A stretch of DNA of 64,000 nucleotides from an uncultured Flavobacteriales bacterium (lineage in GTDB: Bacteria > Bacteroidota > Bacteroidia > Palsa-965): positions 1-64,000 of the forward strand of contig CAIQQJ010000106.1 of NCBI GenBank assembly GCA_903873905.1, given 5' to 3'. The notes under the pieces were generated by a model. It saw only the letters and a list, made by a program, of their open reading frames with translations. It was not told where the DNA came from and searched no databases. The translations under genes were made by a program, and so were the position numbers. Positions 25,141 through 33,169 of the stretch are shown piece by piece; within the stretch, counting starts at the first letter, position 1, and each line of letters opens with the position of its first letter.

Positions 25141-27779
25141 TCCAAAATTATTTGTTTCGCGAAACCTGCATTCACATTGTTTTCCTTTGAGGTGAAAACA
25201 ACACGGCCTTCCAGATCCATCACTTCAATTAACAAGTCACCAACATTTTCATTGACAGAAACAGTGAAAATCCCATTGTTCGGATTCGGGAAAATTTCAA
25301 TTCCATTTGCAAATGTATTTTCAATAATTCCTGTACAAGCATTTACATTAATTGTAAGCAAACTTGATGCGGAACAACCGGTGATTGAATCTGTGTAATT
25401 GTAAGTGAGAATGTGCGGACCAACACCAGCACTTGTTGGATTGAATGTTGTTAAGGTTACTGCAGTTCCAGTCCAAACTCCACCAGCAGGTGTTGCTGTA
25501 AGTGAAACAACTCCATCATTCAAACATGGCGTAAAGGTTGATGCGGATGTTGTAACAACTGGATTGGAATTTACCGTTACTGTTGTTGTTGCAGTTCCCA
25601 TACATCCATTCACATCTGTTCCTGTAAGCGTATAAGTTGTGGTGCTTGACGGAAATGCGGAAACTGTATTACCAACTAAATTTCCTGGCATCCAATCATA
25701 AGTACTTGCTCCAGAAGCAGTAAGTGTCACAGATGATCCTGTGCAAATTGCAGTAGGTGATGCAATAGCTGAAACTGTTGGCAATGCATTTACTGAAATG
25801 GTTGCTGTTGTTGTTCCAATACATCCATTCACATCTGTTCCTGCAACTGTGTAAGTTGTAGCTGTTGTTGGTAAAACCATAACTGTTGCACCAGTCAAAT
25901 TTATCGGTTGCCAAACATAACTTGTCGCTCCACTTGCTGAAAGTACTGCAAAACTGCCATAACAAACAGTCAGTGGAGAACCCATTGCAATAATGGTTGG
26001 AAGTGCATTTACTGTAACAGTTGTTGTTGCTGTATTTATACACCCGAAGGCATTTGTTCCTGTTACTGTATAGGTTAATGTAGAAACGGGAACAAAAGAA
26101 ACTGCATTGATAACGCCACCCGACCAAGCATAAGTTGATGCGCCACTTCCAGAAAGTGTTACGCCACCTCCTGCACAAACAGAAGACGCAGTTGAATTCG
26201 CTGTAACCGTTGGAATAGGATTCACTGTTACCGTTGTTGTTGCTGTATTCGTACAACCGAAAGCACCAGTTCCTGTTACTGTATAGGTTAATGTAGAAAT
26301 GGGAACAAAAGAAACTGCATTGATAACTCCACCCGACCACGCATATGTTGATGCACCACTTCCAGAAAGCGTTACGCTACCTCCTGCACAAACTGATGCT
26401 GCCGTGCTATTAGCCACAACTGTTGGAATTGGATTTACTGAAACTGAAACTGAAGCAGTGTTCACACATCCAAAAGCATCAGTTCCTGTTACTGTATAAG
26501 AAGTCAATGTTGTTGGGGAGACTGAAATGGCTGCAGAATTACCGCCAGAACTCCAAGCATAAGTTGAAGCGCCACTTGCTGTGAGTGTAATACTTGATCC
26601 CAAACAAACGGAAGGAGAGGCTGGTGAAATTGCAACCGTTGGCAATGCATGTATCGTAATTGCAAGTTGTGTTGGAAGACTACTTCCGCAAGAATTATTT
26701 GCAGTAACAGTTATTGAACCAGAAGTCGATCCTGCTGACACAACAATGGCTGTCGTTCCTTGACCGCTTGTGATGGAAGATCCTGCTGGAACTGTCCATG
26801 TATAGGATGTTGCACTTGCAACAGCTGTGATTGAATAATTCAAAAGTGTTGAACCACTGCAAACAGAATTGCTTCCTGTGATACTTGTTGGAGAAACTGG
26901 CGCCGAACCTGAATTGTTATAAGTGATTACAACCATTCCATTTCCTGATCGTGTTCCTGCTGTAATTGTTGTACTGCTAAGTGTTCCTGTGAAGCAAGAT
27001 CCGCCACCGCCACCGCCGCCTGGAGTTGTGTCGGAACCATTTCCTCCTGAACCACCGCCATAATATCCACCACCACCACCACCACCGCCACCTGTTCCAT
27101 TGTAGAAAATAGTTGAACCATTGCCACCTTGCGCAAGAGTTCCATCTTGCCCTGCAGTCCAATTGGCACGAAGGCATGCAGCATTACCCGCATATGCACC
27201 ATGAATTCCTCCACCAATTTGTGTTCCACCACCAGCTCCATCTCCACCACCACCCTGACAATTGCATGGCGTTCCAACACCGAATGTTCCGCTGCCGCCT
27301 GTAAGTCCACCACCAGCTCCACCATTTCCAGCAGGACCTGCAACTTGACAACCAGGCCAAGTTCCATTGCTTCCTGCGCCACCGCCACCACCAGCAACAA
27401 TCACACGATTTGCAAGTGCATTCACATTCAAGCGAACATCAGAAGCTCCGCCGCCATTTCCTGCAAAGTCAACAGCAGGATTTCCATTCGTTCCTCCAGT
27501 TCCACCTCCATTGTATCCGTTTTGACCACCAACATAAATGTAAAGGATATCACCAGGTGTAACAGTTAAGTTTCCTGTTGCATATCCACCCAAACCCGAC
27601 GTTCCACCAATAGCAGCAACGCCGCCTTGTGCACCATAAGTCTGAAGTGTAATACTTGAAACGCAGGGCGGAACTGTAAAAGTTTGAACCGCTCCTGTGA
27701 AATTGAATGTTTGTGTTGTTTGTGCAAAGGTTAATAGTGCACAAGCAACCGCAAGGGTTGTAAGTAGGGTTTTTTTCAT
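25059..27779 (-). CDS. Glycine-rich, Ig-like repeat T9SS type A surface protein
   Basis: 906 residues from the ATG at 27779 (MKKTLLTTLAVACALLTFAQ signal peptide); the frame is open up to 27866 but that start lacks a signal. A glycine-rich domain (about 25-290: GAQGG, GGYATGNLTV, many GGGGG runs) is followed by about seven Ig/PKD-like repeats of 70-85 residues (SVCAGGSVTLSGSGASTYAW, then TYTVTGTGAFGC). Two of them are nearly identical, which implies recent internal duplication. The end is a T9SS sorting domain (IEIFPNPNNGIFTVSV, GMYLMKLSSG, ISVQK). Probably a large surface adhesin. Its CTD is close to that of the gene at 28039. Confidence 0.88.
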   Translation of the reverse strand: MKKTLLTTLAVACALLTFAQTTQTFNFTGAVQTFTVPPCVSSITLQTYGAQGGVAAIGGTSGLGGYATGNLTVTPGDILYIYVGGQNGYNGGGTGGTNGNPAVDFAGNGGGASDVRLNVNALANRVIVAGGGGGAGSNGTWPGCQVAGPAGNGGAGGGLTGGSGTFGVGTPCNCQGGGGDGAGGGTQIGGGIHGAYAGNAACLRANWTAGQDGTLAQGGNGSTIFYNGTGGGGGGGGGYYGGGSGGNGSDTTPGGGGGGGSCFTGTLSSTTITAGTRSGNGMVVITYNNSGSAPVSPTSITGSNSVCSGSTLLNYSITAVASATSYTWTVPAGSSITSGQGTTAIVVSAGSTSGSITVTANNSCGSSLPTQLAITIHALPTVAISPASPSVCLGSSITLTASGASTYAWSSGGNSAAISVSPTTLTSYTVTGTDAFGCVNTASVSVSVNPIPTVVANSTAASVCAGGSVTLSGSGASTYAWSGGVINAVSFVPISTLTYTVTGTGAFGCTNTATTTVTVNPIPTVTANSTASSVCAGGGVTLSGSGASTYAWSGGVINAVSFVPVSTLTYTVTGTNAFGCINTATTTVTVNALPTIIAMGSPLTVCYGSFAVLSASGATSYVWQPINLTGATVMVLPTTATTYTVAGTDVNGCIGTTTATISVNALPTVSAIASPTAICTGSSVTLTASGASTYDWMPGNLVGNTVSAFPSSTTTYTLTGTDVNGCMGTATTTVTVNSNPVVTTSASTFTPCLNDGVVSLTATPAGGVWTGTAVTLTTFNPTSAGVGPHILTYNYTDSITGCSASSLLTINVNACTGIIENTFANGIEIFPNPNNGIFTVSVNENVGDLLIEVMDLEGRVVFTSKENNVNAGFAKQIILENVSSGMYLMKLSSGNDQKLEKISVQK

Positions 27780-27866
27780 GAAAAGTTTTTTGTGGGGTAA
27801 ATACTGACGGATTTTTAACAGAAGAAAGATACAAAATAAATCTTCTGTGAATAAATAATTCCACAA

Positions 27867-27960
27867 ATTAGAGAATGAAAATTATTCGGGCGTGCCCTTC
27901 GTGCCTCAGGTCGGGCTAACCGCTTTTACTCCTTCCCAACAATATTGTTGAGATGGGGTA
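27867..27960. repeat. Truncated GGGCGTGCC-type intergenic repeat
   Basis: GGGCGTGCCCTTCGTGCC (from 27889), GGTCGGGCTAACCGCT and CAACAATATTGTTG recur at about 35951 and 50272. The unit ends abruptly at 27960, where the DUF2480-derived stub begins. Confidence 0.6.
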
Positions 27961-28120
27961 CCGTTTCGATTTTCAAACAAGTCAAATAAAAAACGCCCTG
28001 TATTTCTACAAGGCGTTTCTTTCAAACAACAATTTCATTTATTTCTGAACAGAAATCTTTTCAAGCTTCTGATCATTTCCTGAAGAAAGTTTCATCATGT
28101 ACATTCCTGAAGAAATATTT
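27961..28120. repeat. Direct repeat copy 2 with a stub of the DUF2480 gene
   Basis: Codes the stub of PIFKQAK, here with a Gln-Val change, plus the terminator and the end of the neighbouring T9SS gene. Copy 1 is at 24981-25140. The stub has no upstream gene of its own. Confidence 0.9.
27991..28018. terminator. Terminator of the 28039 gene (duplicate copy)
   Basis: Identical hairpin to 25011-25038, with a T-run for the minus-strand gene ending at 28039. Confidence 0.8.
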
Positions 28121-30285
28121 TCAAGACTAATTTGTTTCACGAAGCCAGAAGCAACATTGTTTTCCATAGAAGAGAAAACCACGCGACCTTGAAGATCCAT
28201 TACTTCAATCAACACTTCGGTTGCTGATGCATTGATTGCAACATTGAATGTTCCGCTGTTTGGATTTGGATAAACTGAAATTCCATTTGCGAAGGTGGTT
28301 TCAACAACACCCGCACACGCATCCACAATAACGACATCGGTGGCAAAATCAACACAACCACTTGCACTATCTGTTACAGTGTAAGTAAGGTTAAAAGTTC
28401 CATTACCGGAAAGTGCAGGGAAGAAAACTGTTCCACTAGCATTTGTTCCAACTCCAATGCCGGAATAAGACCCACCCAAAGGCAAACCTTGTGAAAGCAA
28501 TTGTGCGCCATCATTCAAACAAACGGTTGCTGAAGGAAAATTGAAAGTAACATCAGCGGGAACATTTACCGTAACAATTGAAGGACATCCAAGTCCGCTT
28601 GCTGAGCATGATGCTTCTGAAAAAGCAGCATCGGAATAACCCAATGTTTCAGCTGATCCACCGAAAGTAGAAGTAGAACCTTCGTAATGCCAGTACCAAC
28701 GGTTGTTCCAAGGACAGAAAATTAAACTTGCCATGTCACTCAAGTCTCCGAAGCTTCCAACTGATGTAACGGGGCCATTCGGCAATACACGGCGGTGAAT
28801 GTCTGCATCATTATAATCGCGATAAACAACAGAGAAAGTTCCATCGCAAGTTGCTTCAAGTATACCCCAGTCACTCCAGTTTTCAGAACCATAAAACTGT
28901 GGTGAATTCAAATAACCCAAGTCGGTTACAAAACCATTATCCAAATCAACAACATACCAATGTTGTGTGTCTCCACTGTATAATCCTAAATAACCGTAAC
29001 CTGCAAAAATTCCATTCTGCTGATTGTAGGTTCCCATATCAATGGATTGAGAAAGCTGAATGATTTCATTCGTGAATGCAAGATTGCTATCCAAACCACG
29101 GATTGCATCAACTGTAAATTGGCTTGGACCTCCTTGTGGATCAGAAGCGAGTGCATTATTCCATAATGTCCAAATTTTCGCAGAACGAAGATCAGAGAAC
29201 ATTCCATCACGAATTGGCAATGGCACACCTGAAGCAGGATTCAAATCAAGATCATAACGAACACAATTGTTATCACCATTTAAATAAACGTGTGTATGGG
29301 TAATTGCCATTCCACCACGATCATCTCCTGCAATATTATTCTCATCCACAATCAATGAATCAAAAGCCAATAATGTATCAACGGTAAAACTTTCCATAAA
29401 GTCAATAGCCGAAACGTAATAGGCTGTGCTTGTTGTAAGAGAAGGAGTTGTATAAATTATTGCTGAATCCAAAAACTGTGTTTGATTAACATCTGAGAAC
29501 CAAGCGAATTGTGTTCCACCGGAAGCATTCAAATTGATGGAAGTTCCATAACATGCATAATTTGTACTGTTATTATTTACAATTGGACTCGAACCGACAG
29601 CAACATATAAATTTCCTGTTGTCATACATCCATTAGCGTCAGTTGCAGTATACAATAAATTATAGGAGCCTGAATTGAGATTGATGGGGTTGAAATTTGA
29701 ACCCGTAACTCCCGGACCAGAAAACATTCCTCCTGCAGGTGATCCTGTAAGAGGATAAACTCCTCCTAACGCGCATGTAGAAGTGTCACTAATGGAGAGT
29801 GCTGAAAATTGAACAGGAGGTCCATTTAAGCAATAATTATAAGTGAGTTTCATGCGAACCTTATTCAATGCACAGAACCCTGTTCCACCTGAAGGAATCA
29901 AAAGAAAATCGATGGAGTCATTGGCATTCCATGAACTTATATCTACCGAACTGAAGGTCCAAATTGTTGAGTCCTCGGGAGCGCAGTTAAACATACTGTA
30001 GTTTGTACTTCCTTGATAGTTTGTGGTTTCATCGTACAAATTAAGATAATCATTGTAAAAATTTCCTTGGTAATAAACGACCAAAGTTGCCGTCCCAAAA
30101 GGAATGGAATGGGTGTTTGCAAATCGGAATAACAATGAATCGTTTGGTGCATTACTTAGGGTATCAAATAATGAATTGTTGTTATTCACAGCTCTTCCAA
30201 GAGCGGAATAGGTTTGTGCATTCGACAAGTTTGGAACAAACCAAACAGCCAATGCAACTAGTAGGCGGAGTACTAATTTTTTCAT
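28039..30285 (-). CDS. T9SS type A surface protein with Ig-like repeats
   Basis: 748 residues with a signal peptide (LVALAVWFVPNLSNAQ). The N-terminal 150 residues read like a carbohydrate-binding-like beta domain (LLFRFANTHSIPFGTATLVV, FLLIPSGGTGFCALNKVRMK). Ig-like segments follow (GVYPLTGSPAGGMFSGPGV, SINLNASGGTQFAW), then a central part of about 250 residues that could form a propeller-like domain (GYLGLYSGDTQHWYVVDLDN). The end has one more Ig-like unit and a T9SS sorting domain (ISVYPNPNSGTFNVAI, GMYMMKLSSG, ISVQK). The CTD is nearly that of the 25059 gene. Function unknown; surface exposure is inferred from the sorting domain. Confidence 0.87.
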   Translation of the reverse strand: MKKLVLRLLVALAVWFVPNLSNAQTYSALGRAVNNNNSLFDTLSNAPNDSLLFRFANTHSIPFGTATLVVYYQGNFYNDYLNLYDETTNYQGSTNYSMFNCAPEDSTIWTFSSVDISSWNANDSIDFLLIPSGGTGFCALNKVRMKLTYNYCLNGPPVQFSALSISDTSTCALGGVYPLTGSPAGGMFSGPGVTGSNFNPINLNSGSYNLLYTATDANGCMTTGNLYVAVGSSPIVNNNSTNYACYGTSINLNASGGTQFAWFSDVNQTQFLDSAIIYTTPSLTTSTAYYVSAIDFMESFTVDTLLAFDSLIVDENNIAGDDRGGMAITHTHVYLNGDNNCVRYDLDLNPASGVPLPIRDGMFSDLRSAKIWTLWNNALASDPQGGPSQFTVDAIRGLDSNLAFTNEIIQLSQSIDMGTYNQQNGIFAGYGYLGLYSGDTQHWYVVDLDNGFVTDLGYLNSPQFYGSENWSDWGILEATCDGTFSVVYRDYNDADIHRRVLPNGPVTSVGSFGDLSDMASLIFCPWNNRWYWHYEGSTSTFGGSAETLGYSDAAFSEASCSASGLGCPSIVTVNVPADVTFNFPSATVCLNDGAQLLSQGLPLGGSYSGIGVGTNASGTVFFPALSGNGTFNLTYTVTDSASGCVDFATDVVIVDACAGVVETTFANGISVYPNPNSGTFNVAINASATEVLIEVMDLQGRVVFSSMENNVASGFVKQISLENISSGMYMMKLSSGNDQKLEKISVQK

Positions 30286-30322
30286 TTTGTTTTTTTAAGG
30301 GTTAAGGAAATTTTAAGAGGCG

Positions 30323-30355
30323 CAAACTTACGCTTATTCAGTTGAAAAAAAACAA
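30323..30355 (-). promoter_or_regulatory. Candidate promoter of the 28039-30285 gene
   Basis: On the minus strand TTG (30355-30353) is followed after 22 bases by TAAGTTTG (30330-30323), a full TAnnTTTG match, about 38 bases before the ATG. Confidence 0.5.
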
Positions 30356-30555
30356 TAAAATAAAAAACTTCAGCGCTTCTTTGAAATAAAAACAAATAAA
30401 TTCATATGGAAGGAATGTTATTGAAATCAATCGGCATTTAATTGAATTGCGAAAGCCTAAATGAAAATACCTTGTCCTTGAATAATTATTTCAATCGACT
30501 AATTTGTTACCTTTCTATCAACTGCTATAACTTTATAGCAGCGTTAAAAAAAAAC

Positions 30556-30906
30556 ATGAAAAAATATTTTTTATTTATTGCTTTGGGAGTTTTTCAGATC
30601 ATTTTTCTCAATGGACAAACGAATGCTAGAAGTGTCGATGTTCAATCGAAGATTATAAGTGATACAATTGTTGCAAATTCAAAATTAATTCTAGACACCA
30701 ACATAACCGACACCCGTATAATCCGTTTTAATGCAACTTTTACCAGAGGAGGCATTTCCATTACCCAAACTATTAAAGGCAACCATTTCACGCCTTCCTA
30801 CTATGGCTGTAAATCTGGCGACATTATAATTGTAGAGGAAATTTATGCCAAAGATAAAACTGGAAAGAAAATAAAACTTCCCGTTCGAAAATATGTGATC
30901 CGATAA
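30556..30906 (+). CDS. Small exported protein resembling the C-terminal domain of GldM
   Basis: 116 residues from the ATG at 30556, which starts a good signal peptide (MKKYFLFIALGVFQIIFLNG); the frame is open from 30442 without a signal. The last 65 residues (FNATFTRGGISITQTIKGNH, then KSGDIIIVEEIYAKDKTGKK) resemble the C-terminal beta domain of the gliding/T9SS periplasmic protein GldM. In that domain the final strands read SGD-x-I-x-I-E-x-I-x-A. GldM itself is about 500 residues with a membrane helix; here only a signal peptide and one domain exist. A periplasmic role is inferred. The match is by eye and should be tested by profile search. Confidence 0.6.
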   Translation: MKKYFLFIALGVFQIIFLNGQTNARSVDVQSKIISDTIVANSKLILDTNITDTRIIRFNATFTRGGISITQTIKGNHFTPSYYGCKSGDIIIVEEIYAKDKTGKKIKLPVRKYVIR

Positions 30907-31029
30907 ACTTCATAATGAAGACTTTTGGGATATGCAAAAAACGGTTTTGAAAGGTGAGCTTCCAAATCAATTCAAAACAACCTTTCAGCTCATCTGCACA
31001 TCTGAAATTTGCACATCTACACATCATTC

Positions 31030-32925
31030 TCAATAAGCCCGAACGTTCTTTCCTTCCATGTAATAAATGAAAGCACGGTTCGCTACTTTATTGCCACCAG
31101 GTGTTGGATAATCGCCAGTGAAATACCAATCACCCAAATGTCCTGGACACGCATTGTGAAGTCCTTCTATCGTTTGATAAATTATTTCAACTTTCGTATT
31201 TAGTCCAACTGGCGTAAGCAATTCAGAAATCTTAAGTGAAATTTCTTCTGCAGTAAATAATTTATAAAGCTCCTTCACAACATTGACAACTTGGTCCGCT
31301 GGAAGATGATCAAGCGCTTTTGCTTTTTCATAAACTTCATCCAAAAGATTTTCCTTGTTATTTTCTTTCAATAATTCAACCACCGCTTGGAATGCAATAA
31401 AATCTCCCATCTTCGCCATGTCGATTCCGTAACAATCGGGATAGCGAATTTGTGGTGCGGAAGAAACAATCACTATTTTTTTCGGTTGCAGGCGATCCAG
31501 AATTTTTAGAATGCTTTGCTTCAATGTTGTTCCTCGTACAATGGAATCATCAAGCATGACCAAATTATCTGTAGGATGAATTACTCCGTATGTCGTATCG
31601 TACACATGCGAAACCATATCATCACGCGTGGAATCACTGCTAATGAAGGTGCGCAACTTCGCATCCTTCAATGCAATTTTTTCAATCCGCGGTTGCATGT
31701 TGAGAATTTCAGACAATTCAGGATCAGTTACGGTTTTCATAGTGAGGATCTTTACTTTCTTCACCGTATTGAGATAGGAATGCAATCCTTCCACCAATCC
31801 ATAAAACGCAACCTCCGCAGTATTTGGGATAAACGAAAAAACCGTATTCTTCAAATCAAAACCAATCGACTTCAAAACACCGGATGTCAATTGTCGTCCC
31901 AAACTCTTTCTTTCCTCATAAATATCTTTGTCATTGCCACGCGAAAAATAAATGCGTTCGAAGGAACATGATTTTTTTTCTTTCGGCGTGCGAACCTGAT
32001 GTTCACCGTAATCTCCGTTCTTTTTTATTATGAGCGCGCAGCCTGGTGTGAGTTCTTTTATTTCCTCAACCGGAACATTAAATGCAGTTTGAATTTGTGG
32101 ACGCTCGGAAGTAACAACAACAACCTCATCATTTGCATACCAAAACGCAGGACGAATTCCATTTGGATCACGCAACACAAACGCGTCTCCATGTCCGAAC
32201 ATTCCTGCCATGGTATAACCACCATCCCATTTCTTTCCCGCATCCGTCAGAATTTTTCGAATGTCTAAATCACGTGCAATAAGTTTGGTGATATCCTCAT
32301 TGGAATTTCCCTGTGATTTATAAACACCAAACAATCGATCCACTTCACGATCAAGAAAGTGTCCGATTTTTTCCATCACCGTTACAGTATCCGCTTTCTC
32401 TTTTGGATGTTGTCCCAATTCAACGAGCTGATCAAAAAGTTCATCAACATTGGTGAGATTGAAATTACCTGCAACAACAAGATTTCTGGTAATCCAATTA
32501 TTCTGACGAAGGAATGGATGACAATTTTCAATGCTGTTTCCACCATACGTTCCATATCGCAAATGACCCAGCATTAATTCACCTGCAAATGCAACATGTT
32601 TTTTCACCCACTTCTCATCCGACATTTTTTCCGGATGTTTTTTATTGGCATCAACAAACTTGTCGTTTATTTTTCCGAAAATATCCTTGATCGCAGTTGG
32701 TGCCGTAGAACGGTAACGGGAAATATATTTTGTTCCAGGTGCTACATCAAATTTTATGGTTGCAACACCAGCGCCATCTTGTCCGCGATTGTGTTGCTTT
32801 TCCATTAACAGGTACAGCTTATTCAACCCATACATGGGCGTGCCATACTTGTCGATGTAATATTGGTAAGGTTTGAGTAGACGAATAAGTGCGATCCCGC
32901 ACTCATGCTTGATCTGTTCGCTCAT
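31030..32925 (-). CDS. purF: Amidophosphoribosyltransferase (PurF-type, long Bacteroidota form)
   Basis: 631 residues, longer than the 470-510 of E. coli or Bacillus PurF but usual for this Bacteroidota type. It moves ammonia from glutamine to PRPP, the first step of purine synthesis. The N-terminal glutaminase domain has the catalytic Cys at position 9 (KHECGIALIRL; no propeptide beyond 8 residues), then EKQHNRGQDGAGVA. The phosphoribosyltransferase part carries the PRPP loop (NLVMLDDSIVRGTTLKQS). Differences in length suggest it may be a second PurF paralog, which I cannot check. It is monocistronic here. The C-terminus carries an extension (GNKVANRAFIYYMEGKN). Confidence 0.9.
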   Translation of the reverse strand: MSEQIKHECGIALIRLLKPYQYYIDKYGTPMYGLNKLYLLMEKQHNRGQDGAGVATIKFDVAPGTKYISRYRSTAPTAIKDIFGKINDKFVDANKKHPEKMSDEKWVKKHVAFAGELMLGHLRYGTYGGNSIENCHPFLRQNNWITRNLVVAGNFNLTNVDELFDQLVELGQHPKEKADTVTVMEKIGHFLDREVDRLFGVYKSQGNSNEDITKLIARDLDIRKILTDAGKKWDGGYTMAGMFGHGDAFVLRDPNGIRPAFWYANDEVVVVTSERPQIQTAFNVPVEEIKELTPGCALIIKKNGDYGEHQVRTPKEKKSCSFERIYFSRGNDKDIYEERKSLGRQLTSGVLKSIGFDLKNTVFSFIPNTAEVAFYGLVEGLHSYLNTVKKVKILTMKTVTDPELSEILNMQPRIEKIALKDAKLRTFISSDSTRDDMVSHVYDTTYGVIHPTDNLVMLDDSIVRGTTLKQSILKILDRLQPKKIVIVSSAPQIRYPDCYGIDMAKMGDFIAFQAVVELLKENNKENLLDEVYEKAKALDHLPADQVVNVVKELYKLFTAEEISLKISELLTPVGLNTKVEIIYQTIEGLHNACPGHLGDWYFTGDYPTPGGNKVANRAFIYYMEGKNVRAY

Positions 32926-33169
32926 GGTATTTTCCGTTGACCCTTTTTTTCCAACTGTGCTGTCCTGAACGAATCAGTTTTCGCAGTTCAATTTTTCAAT
33001 CATCCGGGGCACAAATTTACGATTTTACAACAGACAAAATATTTAAAATGACGAATGCGTGAAACTAAACATTGAGGAAGGTTTTAGGTAAGATGATCCA
33101 ACTAAATTTTGAATGCTGATATTAGAACTTAACGCCAATTCTAAATTCACAACTAATAATTCAAAATGA

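Noticed and set aside
26299-26763. Plus-strand frames within the T9SS gene
   Set aside because: Antisense shadows of Ig-like repeats.
27113-27569. Plus-strand His-rich and Ser/Thr-rich frames
   Set aside because: Antisense shadows of the glycine-rich domain of the 25059 gene.
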